From assembly GCA_004367505.1 (NCBI GenBank), contig SFCB01000160.1, positions 1 through 64,000 of the forward strand: a stretch of DNA of 64,000 nt, given 5' to 3'. The notes beneath the pieces are model-generated. The model searched no databases. It was not told where the DNA came from and saw nothing but the letters and a program-made list of their open reading frames with translations. Numbering within the stretch: the stretch's first letter is position 1; each line of letters begins with the position of its first letter. Shown here piece by piece: positions 19,118 to 28,389 of the stretch. The position numbers were made by a program, and so were the translations under genes. Source of the stretch: Chloroflexi bacterium OHK40 (GTDB taxonomy: Bacteria; Chloroflexota; Chloroflexia; Chloroflexales; Chloroflexaceae).

Positions 19118-20895
19118 CAGCGGCCTCCCGGGCGCAACACACCGAGCAAGCCACCGCGCGACGGTAGCGTGAGCTGGGGCAGCGTCACTACCTGCTCGCC
19201 CGCCTCCAGCCCGGCCACGATCTCCGTCTGCGTCCGGTCGCTCAGCCCGGTCTGCACCACGCGCTCTACAAGCCTGCCGTCGCCCTGGAGCACCTGGACG
19301 ATCTGCGCATCACCACGTGGCAGCAGAGCGCTGGAGGGCACAAGCACCACACCGCTGCGCCGCTCCGCCACAATCTCGACGCCCGCCGTCATGCCAACGC
19401 GAATCCGAGCGTCAGAATCGGTAAAGCTCACAGTGACCCGGTAGGTCACAACATCGTTGACTACCTCGGCAGCCGGGGCGATGGCGGTGATCATACCCTC
19501 CCCCGCCCAGTCGGGCAGGGCGTCGATGGACAGACTCACCGGCTGTCCGACGCTAAGCCGGGCAACATCGGTCTCATTGAGCCGCAGTTCGACCAGAAGT
19601 GTGCTGCGATCAATCAAGCTGATCAGCGGTGTGTTCGCTGTCACAGTGCTGCCCGGGAGCACCGCCACCGCCGCCAGTACGCCCGGAAAGGGGGCCCGCA
19701 GCGTCGCCCGCTCAAGCTCACGCTCGGCCTGGCGCAGGGCCTGCTCGGCCTGAAGCACGGCGGCTTCCTGAATGGCCAGATCGCTGGCGGTGGCCGGGGC
19801 GGTAAGAGCTGCCAGGTTCGCTTCAGCCTGAGCCACGGCAGCCTCGGCCGTGCGAACATCGGCCGCTGTGCCCCCCTGTCGCAGCCGGTCCAGGTTCGCC
19901 CTGGCCTGATCAACCTCGGCCCGGGCCTGGGCGAGATCGGTCGCGGTGGGACCAGCGCGCAGGAGGCGCAGCTGCTCCTCAGCGTCGCGGAGCTGGGCCT
20001 CGGCCTCGGCGAGCCCAGTCATCTCGGCCTGGCGGGCCTGCTCGTAGGCGACCCGGGCCTGACGCAGCCCTTCCTCGGCGTTGGCTACGGCACGTTCGGC
20101 AGCCGCCTCCTGATCGAGCCGCTCCGGGGGCAAATCACCTGGCAACTTCTCAAGCTCGCGGTTGTCCCAGTAGATCCGGCTATACTCGGCCTGGGCATCG
20201 CGCAGGGCGTTGGCTGCCTGCTGCACCTGCGACTCAGCACTGGTCTTGGCGGCCGAGAGGCTGGCGCGGCGCTCCTCCAGGCTGGCCCGGGTCTGCTCGG
20301 CCCGTGCCTGCGCCGCCGAGAGCTCCTCGGGCCCGGCTCCGGCGGCAAGCGCGTCGTAACGCGCCTGAGCACCCCGTAGCTCGGCCTCGGCGATGGCGAT
20401 ATCGGCGGCCGTGACGTTGTTGGTCCGCGCCCGATCGAGTTGGGCTCGGGCACTAGCCACGCTCGCCTCGGCCGAACGCAGCTCCTCGGGGGTGGCGTTG
20501 CCACGACGGGCCTGCTCGCGCCGGGCCTCGGCGCTGGCAAGGTCGGCCTGAAGTTGGGCAACCCGGCCACGCAGGTCGCGGTCATCGAGGCGGGCAAGGG
20601 GCTGCCCGGTACGCACCTGCTCGCCCTCGGCGGCCAGGACAGCCGTGACCACCCCGCTCATCTGGAAGGACAGGTCGAGGCTACGGGAAGGCACGATCGT
20701 GCCACTCGCGATCACGCGATCCTCGATAGCGCCGATGAGGGCCGGGGTCGTCGCAGGGGGCGGAGGGCCGGGGCGGAGCCAGAGCGTGAGCAGTGCCACG
20801 ATTGCGGCGAGGGTGATCAGCCCGCTCCAGATCAGCAAGCGCCGGGGCTGGTGACGGCCAATCAGGGTTCCGGTCCGGGTCATCTCACGGGCCAT
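19117..20895 (-). CDS. HlyD/MacA-type periplasmic adaptor with long coiled coil
   Basis: N-terminal TM, VIASGTIVPSRSLDLSFQMSGVV, Glu/Ala/Arg/Gln-rich coiled coil, beta-barrel C-terminus. Confidence 0.88.
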   Translation of the reverse strand: MAREMTRTGTLIGRHQPRRLLIWSGLITLAAIVALLTLWLRPGPPPPATTPALIGAIEDRVIASGTIVPSRSLDLSFQMSGVVTAVLAAEGEQVRTGQPLARLDDRDLRGRVAQLQADLASAEARREQARRGNATPEELRSAEASVASARAQLDRARTNNVTAADIAIAEAELRGAQARYDALAAGAGPEELSAAQARAEQTRASLEERRASLSAAKTSAESQVQQAANALRDAQAEYSRIYWDNRELEKLPGDLPPERLDQEAAAERAVANAEEGLRQARVAYEQARQAEMTGLAEAEAQLRDAEEQLRLLRAGPTATDLAQARAEVDQARANLDRLRQGGTAADVRTAEAAVAQAEANLAALTAPATASDLAIQEAAVLQAEQALRQAERELERATLRAPFPGVLAAVAVLPGSTVTANTPLISLIDRSTLLVELRLNETDVARLSVGQPVSLSIDALPDWAGEGMITAIAPAAEVVNDVVTYRVTVSFTDSDARIRVGMTAGVEIVAERRSGVVLVPSSALLPRGDAQIVQVLQGDGRLVERVVQTGLSDRTQTEIVAGLEAGEQVVTLPQLTLPSRGGLLGVLRPGGR

Positions 20896-20947
20896 CGTCA
20901 CAAACTCCACATGGTTGACATTGCGGCAGCGGCACGGGAGCGGCCCG

Positions 20948-21529
20948 TCATTGCTCGGCGGCGTGCGCCAGGCGCTGGAGCCATGCATCCCGCGTCAGCG
21001 CCTCCAGCCCGGATGCGAGAACGAGCAGCGGGCGTGACCCGACATCACCGCTGATCTGGTAGGGGGAGCCGGCTTCAATCCAGCGCAGGCGTGTGGTGCC
21101 ACGCTCCTCGTACAGGAGGCCCCGGACACCACGGACTTCGATCGCGCTACCGCCCTCTGCCGGGGCCGCGATGCTCGTGCCCCCGGTGATCGTGATTGTG
21201 CGCGGCACGCCGCGCTGGACGATGAGCGTCAGCGTGAACGCTTCCGTCGTGGCCAGCGATCGGGCCGGGTCGATGCTCACCTCCGGCAGGAGCGTGAGCG
21301 GCCAGAGGTAGCGCAACCGTGGCCCAGCGGGCTCCAGTTCGGTTGCTCGGGGCGTCGCGGCGATGACGGGCGTGTGAACCGATGGCCCCGGCGGAACAAT
21401 CGATGGTTGCACGAGCGCTGCCGTCGCGGCCTCATTGTTGCCGCTGGATGCCGGAGCCTGGTCCCGACGTGTACCGCACCCGACCAGGATCAGCAGGGTA
21501 AGGATGAGGATTGTCACGAGGCGCATCAT
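20948..21529 (-). CDS. Putative lipoprotein of unknown function
   Basis: MMRLVTILILTLLILVGCGTRRDQ signal with lipobox LVGC; adjacent to export genes. Confidence 0.6.
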   Translation of the reverse strand: MMRLVTILILTLLILVGCGTRRDQAPASSGNNEAATAALVQPSIVPPGPSVHTPVIAATPRATELEPAGPRLRYLWPLTLLPEVSIDPARSLATTEAFTLTLIVQRGVPRTITITGGTSIAAPAEGGSAIEVRGVRGLLYEERGTTRLRWIEAGSPYQISGDVGSRPLLVLASGLEALTRDAWLQRLAHAAEQ

Positions 21530-21917
21530 CGTCCTTTCGCGCTAGCGTCGCTATGGTGTACCAGGCGCGCAGCCGACCCCACCAGCGCCGACGGATGGCG
21601 TCCCCGCTTGGGCGCGTGTGTTGTTCCTGCGCAGCCGGAGACGCGGCTTGCCGGCGTCACCGCGCGCCTCCACCGGGGGCGCACGGCCCTCCGGCGAGCC
21701 ACCCCGAAAGCTGGTCGGGCCGGATCGAGCAGGCGCAGCCCGGTTTCGCAGACCAGGAGCCCACGGCGTGCGCCGCCGTGGGCTGCGCGCACCACGGGCC
21801 GGTCGCTATCCGTAGTTCCCGCTTTCTGGTTTTCAGCTCTTACTCCCCTGGTTCCAGTCTGGAACTGCTCACAAGCGTCCCGAGGGCGTGTGTATCGCGC
21901 TGACGGCAACATCGTAA

Positions 21918-21943
21918 AGGGCTGCCACTAATGTGGCAGCCCT
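21918..21943. terminator. Perfect intergenic hairpin, possible terminator
   Basis: AGGGCTGCCAC-TAAT-GTGGCAGCCCT, 11-bp perfect stem. Confidence 0.5.
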
Positions 21944-22059
21944 CATCGGAGGGATCGCGCGGGTGTCCTGAAGAGCAGGATGACGTGCGGCCAGCTTCCG
22001 AGGCGAACCAGCGCAACAACGCACCCTCAGGCGAATGCCAGCACAACCCGACGCCGGAC

Positions 22060-22671
22060 CTACCCGGCAAGCAGACCATGGGCTGAGAGCTCGTCCCGGA
22101 GCGCGGCAGGCGTTGTGTAGTGGTGAGCGATGATCCCGAAGCGCCGGGCAGCTACAACATGGCCGGGGGTATCATCGACGAAGATCGCGTCGGCAGGTGA
22201 CACCCCGGCGGCGGCGAGTGCGGCACTGAAGATCTGTGGCGCGGGCTTGGCGTAACCAACAACCGACGAATTCACCACATGATCGAACTCATGCGCAATC
22301 CCGAGCTGGCGTAGATCATCCGGTAGCCGTGACGTGGCGTTGGTAACCAGCACCACCACGGCACGCCGGCGACAACGGCGCACGATCTCCAGTACCTCTT
22401 CGGTAAGCTCGCCGCAGGGTTCCGACCACCAGGCCACAGCTTCGGCAACGCTAGCGTGGGGGAACTGGCGCTCAAGCTCGGCGCAGATCTGGGCGCGCCA
22501 GGTCAGGTCGGGAACCTTTCCGGTGATCACCGGCAACAACCGTTCCGGTGCAAAAGCAACCTGACGGATAGCACCCGGAGGGAGGCCGAACCTCGCCGCG
22601 ATGGCCCCATCCTCCTGATGGCGCCAGGTGCGGATCACACCGTCGAGGTCGATGAGCAGGGCGGAAGCCAT
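22060..22671 (-). CDS. HAD-superfamily hydrolase
   Basis: MASALLIDLDGVIRTW (DxDG), VVVLVTNATSRL, GYAKPAPQIFSAAL, DAIFVDDTPGHVVAARRFGI. Confidence 0.9.
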   Translation of the reverse strand: MASALLIDLDGVIRTWRHQEDGAIAARFGLPPGAIRQVAFAPERLLPVITGKVPDLTWRAQICAELERQFPHASVAEAVAWWSEPCGELTEEVLEIVRRCRRRAVVVLVTNATSRLPDDLRQLGIAHEFDHVVNSSVVGYAKPAPQIFSAALAAAGVSPADAIFVDDTPGHVVAARRFGIIAHHYTTPAALRDELSAHGLLAG

Positions 22672-22940
22672 CTGTACCTCACCCTTGATAATCAGCGTAC
22701 TGGAGTACGACGTTACCACGCCTGGACCGTCGCGTGATCCAGCCCGAGTTCTGTCGCGGCTCCCTCCAAAGAGGGGCATGCTACCCCTCCTATGGCGGAA
22801 GCTATACCTGCGCCGAGCAGCGATACTCTATCGCAAGCCTCGGTAGCGAGCGAGCCAGTCAGGTTACCAGCTGTGTACCAGGTCGTCGCGCCATGGCAGG
22901 CCAGGCCCGCGCTCGTTGTTGTTCTGCTGATAAACCAGGT

Positions 22941-24989
22941 ATGAAGGTGGTAGCGCCAGGGCAGCCGAGCCAGGCCGCTTCTTCACGAAAGCGCGCACAC
23001 ACGTCCCTCAGGGTCCTGTGGCCGCCGATGCTGTTCGCGCTTGTAGAAGCTTTCGGGCTGGTCCAGGTGGGATGGCCTGCGGCGCGGATCAATCTGCTCG
23101 CTATCGTCGTCGCCATCAGCCTGGCCACTGCGGGTCCGATTCTGGCGCTCCTGCGACCCGGCAGAGCGAGTAGCCTTCTCGCCTGTTTCAGCCTGGCACT
23201 GGCCGGTATTATTGCCTACACGCCCGCTCTCCGCGACCAGGCAGAGCTCGTCACGCCCCTCAGCCGGGCCGTCATCTCCCCCGTGCTCGCCTTCCGCCTC
23301 CTCAATGGGGCGCTGCTGCCGCCGCTAGCGCTGCACCTCGCCACGGTCCTGTACCCACGCCGCCCCCTGTCGCAGCGGATCGTCTGGGCTAGCTATGGCG
23401 CATCCATCGCCGGCGCGTTGTTGATCGTTCTGCTCCCGCCCGGTCCGTCGCGCATAGGCGCCCAGGTGGCGCTCACCCTGACTATCCTCCTCACACTCGG
23501 GGTGATGCTCGGACTGCTCGTGACGGCCAGCCAGGCGCCACCCGACGGTAATCTCCGTCTGTCGCAGCAGGCCCGGATCGTGCTCGCAGGTCTGTTACTC
23601 ACCGTCGGGCTGCTGGTGCTCCAACCCATTCTGCGCATTGCCGGAGTCGTACCACCCCCCGCTCTGACAATCCTCGGGCAACTCCTCCTGCCCGTTGGTT
23701 TCGCGGTAGCGGTACTCTGGGATGACCTGTTCGGTGTCGATGTGGCAGTGCGTCGCACGCTGGCGGCTGGCAGCCTTTCCCTGCTCCTGCTCGTCCTCTA
23801 CCTCGCGCTGAGCACGGCCTTGACAGCCGCCGTGCTCGCCCTTGATCCCCCACGGCGCAATGCGGCAGTTCTGGCTGCACTGCTCCTGGCAGCCGGAGGC
23901 TTCGGCCCCATTCGCACACGAGCCGAGCGTGCCATCGAGCGTGTCGTGTACCCTGAGCATCTGGTGCTGCGAACGGCCGTGGCGTCCGCTCAGGTGGCGC
24001 TGGCCCGGGTCGTTCGGCGCAAGGCCGTGGCCAGCCTGCTTGAGCACGATCTGCCGGAGCACATTGGCGTCGATCACGCCGCCCTCCAGTTCGACCCGCC
24101 CGCCGAGGCGCACCCCAAGCCCGGGAGCTGGCAGACCGACCTGATCGTCGGTGGACGGGTACTCGGTCGCTACATCCTCGGGATGCGCCGCAGCGGGCTA
24201 CCCTACAGCGCCGCTGAACATGAGCAACTCGCCACCCTGGCCCGCCAGGCTGCGCTGGCGCTCGCTTATGCGGAAACCTTCGAGGCGCTCAGCGCGCTGA
24301 ACGCCGAGTTGGAAGAACAGGTGGAAGCGCGCAGCGCCCAGGTGCTGGCCCAGCAGCGGGCCCTGATCATCGTCGAGGAGCGCCAGCGGATCGCCCGCGA
24401 CTTGCACGACTCGGTCAAGCAAGCGCTCTTCAGCCTCGGGCTTGAGCTACGTGGCGCCCGCGTATTGATCGACAGCGACCCGGTGACAGCCAGGGCGCGC
24501 ATTCGCGAGCAAGAGCAGATCGTGGCCCAGGCCCTGGCTGAGATGCGCGCCCTGCTGGCCCAACTCCGCACTACTGCACCCGAGAGCCGCGACCTGGTCG
24601 TGGTCTTGCGCGAAGACGCGGCAGCGCTCGGCCGCCGTCACGGCTGGCCAGTCGCGCTCGATCTGCCTGCGGCGCTCCCGCTCCCCCCCGCGCTGACAAG
24701 CGAGATCGCGCAGATTGCTCGCGAGGCGCTCCACAACGCCTGGAAGCACAGCGGCGCCTCCTCCGCAACACTCCGACTGAGTGGTGACGGTACCTCGCTG
24801 CGACTGGTCATCACCGATACGGGACGCGGATTTGTCCCTGATGCCGCAGGAGCGGGGATGGGACTGGCCGGGATGCGTGAGCGAGCAGCGGCTGCAGGCG
24901 GTAGCTTGATCGTGGAGAGCGCCCCCGGCGTAGGAACAACCGTGACGGCATACATTCCCCTCGGGAACGGTGCCAACCAGGGATCGTAA
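22941..24989 (+). CDS. NarL-type membrane sensor histidine kinase
   Basis: Multiple TM helices; VEERQRIARDLHDSVKQALFSLGL (HisKA_3); HATPase motifs. Confidence 0.9.
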   Translation: MKVVAPGQPSQAASSRKRAHTSLRVLWPPMLFALVEAFGLVQVGWPAARINLLAIVVAISLATAGPILALLRPGRASSLLACFSLALAGIIAYTPALRDQAELVTPLSRAVISPVLAFRLLNGALLPPLALHLATVLYPRRPLSQRIVWASYGASIAGALLIVLLPPGPSRIGAQVALTLTILLTLGVMLGLLVTASQAPPDGNLRLSQQARIVLAGLLLTVGLLVLQPILRIAGVVPPPALTILGQLLLPVGFAVAVLWDDLFGVDVAVRRTLAAGSLSLLLLVLYLALSTALTAAVLALDPPRRNAAVLAALLLAAGGFGPIRTRAERAIERVVYPEHLVLRTAVASAQVALARVVRRKAVASLLEHDLPEHIGVDHAALQFDPPAEAHPKPGSWQTDLIVGGRVLGRYILGMRRSGLPYSAAEHEQLATLARQAALALAYAETFEALSALNAELEEQVEARSAQVLAQQRALIIVEERQRIARDLHDSVKQALFSLGLELRGARVLIDSDPVTARARIREQEQIVAQALAEMRALLAQLRTTAPESRDLVVVLREDAAALGRRHGWPVALDLPAALPLPPALTSEIAQIAREALHNAWKHSGASSATLRLSGDGTSLRLVITDTGRGFVPDAAGAGMGLAGMRERAAAAGGSLIVESAPGVGTTVTAYIPLGNGANQGS

Positions 24990-25657
24990 TGGACCATCAC
25001 CCTCAACCTAAACCTATCGGCGTGGTGATCGCCGACGACCATGAGATTGTGCGCCGCGGGCTGCGCACAACGATCGCCGGCGAGCCCGATCTACAGATGC
25101 TTGGAGAGGCGCGCACCGGCCGGGAAACGCTGGAGATCGTCGCACGAGTGCGCGCCGATGTGCTGCTACTCGACATCCAGATGCCTGACATGGACGGGAT
25201 CGCGGCTGCCACAGCCCTGCGGGCGGCCCATCCGCACCTGGCGATCCTCATGCTGACGAGCTACTTCGATGATGCCAGCATCTATGGGGCGCTGCGCGCA
25301 GGGGCGAACGGCTATCTGCTCAAAGAAGTGAGCGGCGACGAACTGGTGACAGCGATCCGTGGGGCTGCCCGTGGCCTGCCACAGCTGCACCCGGCTGTCG
25401 CGCAGCGCCTGATGGAACGGGTAGCGCCACCCACTGACCCGCTGGACGCACTCACCCCGCGCGAGCGAGATGTGCTGCGCCAGCTTGCGCAGGGAATGAG
25501 CAACAAAGAGATTGGCATCAGGCTCGGCATGACCGAGTACACCGTTAAAGCTCACGTGCGCGAGGTATTGAGTAAGCTCGCGGTCGCCGATCGGACCCAG
25601 GCGGCTTTGCTCGCAGTACGCTACGGTCTGGTTCACCTCAACGACATCGGCTCATGA
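24989..25657 (+). CDS. NarL/LuxR-family response regulator
   Basis: IGVVIADDHEIVRRGLRT; LLLDIQMPDMDGI; LuxR HTH LTPRERDVLRQLAQGMSNKEIGIRLGMTEYTVKAHVREVLSKL. Confidence 0.96.
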   Translation: MDHHPQPKPIGVVIADDHEIVRRGLRTTIAGEPDLQMLGEARTGRETLEIVARVRADVLLLDIQMPDMDGIAAATALRAAHPHLAILMLTSYFDDASIYGALRAGANGYLLKEVSGDELVTAIRGAARGLPQLHPAVAQRLMERVAPPTDPLDALTPRERDVLRQLAQGMSNKEIGIRLGMTEYTVKAHVREVLSKLAVADRTQAALLAVRYGLVHLNDIGS

Positions 25658-25880
25658 AGGTGGCCACAGACCAGTTCAACCATCCGGGTGGCCCCACAAT
25701 ACGCCCCAGCGCATGACACAGCGCCGTATGGCCCCTCGGCTCCGCGCATCCACGCGCCGATGCCCCCAGCGGCGTGATGCCAGGCGCCGGGCCGGTCCCG
25801 TACACGCGAGCTCTCCGCAAACCCCCTCAGACCATGTGCCTTGACGAGCCAGAGGTCGTCGGGTATGATTCGCTGGATTC

Positions 25881-25898
25881 ATGTATGCAGGCATACAT
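25881..25898. promoter_or_regulatory. Putative autoregulatory GntR operator
   Basis: Perfect inverted repeat ATGTATGC-AG-GCATACAT, 38 bp upstream of the GntR gene start. Confidence 0.65.
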
Positions 25899-25936
25899 AC
25901 CATCTGAGACCTCCGAGGCGCGTCACAGCGATCACA

Positions 25937-26620
25937 ATGTACGAAAATATCTTCGCCAAGGCCTCGCTACAGCCCGTCAAGATGCGCGATGTCGCCTACG
26001 ACATGTTGCGCCAGGCGATCATCACGAACAAACTGGCGCCCGGCGCCCGCCTGCTGGAGGAGCACCTGGCCCGCGAGCTCAACGTGAGCCGGACGCCGCT
26101 GCGGGAGGCGCTGAAGGTGCTGGAGAGCGAAGGGTTTGTGCAGCGGCTCCCCAGCGGGGGCTATCAGGTGGCTCCACTCTCCGACCGCGAGCTCGACAAC
26201 CTGTACAGCATCCGCCTGGTGCTGGAGGGCCTGGCGGCGCGCCAGGCGGCGGCGCACATCTCCCCGGAGGAGCTCGACAGCGTGGAGGAGGCGAACGAGC
26301 AGATGCGCAGCTACTGGCTCAAGCAGCGCATCGACGCGGCGCTGGAGGCCGGTCGCGCGTTCCACGCCGGGATCTACCGGGCCTCGCAGAACGACAACCT
26401 CGCCATACTGCTACAGCGCCTGAGCGACCAGATCGCCCGCTACCGCTACTACTCGATCGTCTATCGTGTGCCGGATGCCTATACGGACCACGCCGCCATC
26501 CTGGGCGCGCTCCGCGCCCACGACGCCGACCAGGCCGAGGCGCGCTCCCGGGCTCACGTTGAGGAGGAGCGGCGCCTTGTATTGAGCAAGATGCGCGAGC
26601 GCGTCGCCGCAACCGAATGA
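25937..26620 (+). CDS. GntR-family regulator with FCD domain
   Basis: YDMLRQAIITNKLAPGARLLEEHLARELNVSRTPLREALKVLESEGFV; FCD-type C-terminus. Confidence 0.94.
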   Translation: MYENIFAKASLQPVKMRDVAYDMLRQAIITNKLAPGARLLEEHLARELNVSRTPLREALKVLESEGFVQRLPSGGYQVAPLSDRELDNLYSIRLVLEGLAARQAAAHISPEELDSVEEANEQMRSYWLKQRIDAALEAGRAFHAGIYRASQNDNLAILLQRLSDQIARYRYYSIVYRVPDAYTDHAAILGALRAHDADQAEARSRAHVEEERRLVLSKMRERVAATE

Positions 26621-26723
26621 GCGCCGCGATGGTTCAGCGCCCCACGCTACCCATCCCCTGACACCCACCAGCGTGCCCAGGGTGTGCCGCATCCATGACG
26701 GGTGGCGTTCCCCGCTCCCGCAT

Positions 26724-27041
26724 GCGCTGGGTTCCCGCTTTCGCGGGAACGCCACCCCCGACACGTCTGGGTCACCCCAAGAACACCCGTGGCCCATCGC
26801 GCTCAAGTACACGCCACCCCCGGCACGCTGGTGGCACGCCCGCCTGCGCGGGCGTCCAGGGCCACCGACGTGGCCCAGGCGCCCGACGTGCTGTCACGCC
26901 CGCGCAGGCGGGCGTCCAGGGAGGGATGCCGGGGGCCGCTCGAGCGCTGGGTTCCCGCTTTCGCGGGAACGGCACCCCCGGCGCGCTGGTGGCACCCCAA
27001 GAACACCCGTGGCCCATCGCGCTCAAGTACACGCCACCCCC
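26724..27041. repeat. Intergenic composite repeat (two near-identical ~98-bp outer copies around two inverted-core hairpins)
   Basis: GCGCTGGGTTCCCGCTTTCGCGGGAAC...AAGAACACCCGTGGCCCATCGCGCTCAAGTACACGCCACCCCC at 26724 and 26944 (offset 220 bp); hairpins at 26835-26861 and 26895-26921. Confidence 0.9.
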
Positions 27042-27354
27042 GCGCCACGAGGCGGCGATTCCTCAGCTGTGGCGCGCCGGGCGCCGCATGAACGGAGTGC
27101 CTCGCCCCGGGCGTCGCATATGTGACGCCCCGCAGGTCTATGCTGTAGTTGGGACGTCGGGAACACAACGAGGCCCGGGCGTAGCGGACCGGGCTGGCCT
27201 TCGTAACGAAATGTTTACCCCCATCCCTGGTGCATGCCCACGAATGCTGCTATACTCACAGGTATTCCTGACCCCGCACGGCGATCATCAGGCACCATCG
27301 CCCCAGGTCTCCCCGTACATCGCGGGAGCGGCGCTCGATCGAAGGAGCGACCCT

Positions 27355-28350
27355 GTGCAGCACCTGGCCCCGACCGCACCGACCATCGCCTTCCCGGCTC
27401 TCTCCGTGCTCCGCGCCCGCCTGACCTACCGCCTGCTCCAGGACACAACCCTGCCGCCCGCCAAGGGCGCCCTGCTACGGGGCGGCTTCGGCTACGCCTT
27501 CCAGCGAGCCTCGTGCGCGCATCCCTGCTGGGGCCACGCCGAGCACTGCGCCGTGACGATGCTCTGCCCCTACCGCTGGGTCTTCGAGACGCCCCACCCG
27601 GCGGGGGTGTCGCACCTGCACGACCTGCAGGACGTGCCACGGCCCTTCGTGATCGAGCCGCCCCTCGACCAGAAGCGCCAGTATGCCGCTGGCGACGGGC
27701 TGGAGTTCGGGCTGGTGCTGGTGGGCCGTGGCATCAACTTCCTGCCCTATTTCCTCTTTGGCTTCGAGCGCCTGGGCGAGGCCGGGCTGGGCCGCGAGCT
27801 GGCGAAGGCCCGGCTGGAGCGGGTGGAGGCGCTGGCGCCCTTTGCCCCCCTCGGCCTGCCGATCTACCAGGATGGGCGGGTGCTGGAGACAGCCAACCTG
27901 CCGCTGCTGAATCTGGCCGAGTTGCCCACACGCGCCGAGGCCCTGCCCGCCGACCTGCGTCTGGAGCTGCGTACCCCCCTGCGGGTGAAGGCCCGGGGCG
28001 CCTATATCGAGCAACTCGATCTGGGGGCGATCGCGCAGGCGACATGCTGGCGCGTCGGCGCGCTGTCGGTCTTCCACGGCCCCGGTCTCTGGCGCACCGA
28101 CTACCGCCCCCTGGTTGAGGCCGCCCGGGCGGTGCGGGTCGAGCGGGCCGAGGTGCGCTGGGTGGATTGGGAGCGCACCAGTACGCGGGGTGGCGACCGT
28201 CGCCAGATGAAGCTCGGCGGCCTTGTTGGCACGGCCTCCCTCCGCGCGGTGCCCGTTGATGTGCGCGCCGCCCTCCTCGCCGCCTCCGTGCTCCACGTGG
28301 GCAAGGCGGCGGTCTTCGGGCACGGCTGGGTGGGGGTGGCGGGGTTGTAA
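27355..28350 (+). CDS. cas6: CRISPR-associated endoribonuclease Cas6 (RAMP)
   Basis: GALLRGGFGYAFQRASCAHPCWGHAEHCAVTMLCPYRWVFETP; Gly-rich C-terminus GLVGTASLRAVPVDVRAALLAASVLHVGKAAVFGHGWV; GTG start after a GGAG RBS; upstream of cas10. Confidence 0.88.
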   Translation: MQHLAPTAPTIAFPALSVLRARLTYRLLQDTTLPPAKGALLRGGFGYAFQRASCAHPCWGHAEHCAVTMLCPYRWVFETPHPAGVSHLHDLQDVPRPFVIEPPLDQKRQYAAGDGLEFGLVLVGRGINFLPYFLFGFERLGEAGLGRELAKARLERVEALAPFAPLGLPIYQDGRVLETANLPLLNLAELPTRAEALPADLRLELRTPLRVKARGAYIEQLDLGAIAQATCWRVGALSVFHGPGLWRTDYRPLVEAARAVRVERAEVRWVDWERTSTRGGDRRQMKLGGLVGTASLRAVPVDVRAALLAASVLHVGKAAVFGHGWVGVAGL

Positions 28351-28389
28351 GGGAGCGCTCAGGATCTCGCGACAACGTCAGGAGTAACG

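Noticed and set aside
21526-21912. 128-aa minus ORF in the gap between the lipoprotein and HAD genes
   Set aside because: No recognisable fold, Arg/Ala-rich, no convincing RBS; probably non-coding.
26724-27041. Possible CRISPR array upstream of cas6
   Set aside because: Only two ~98-bp copies plus two inverted-core hairpins; no regular repeat-spacer pattern.
26695-28350. 551-aa ORF as one Cas6 protein
   Set aside because: First ~220 aa are translated intergenic repeats; GTG at 27355 with an RBS fits the Cas6 family start.
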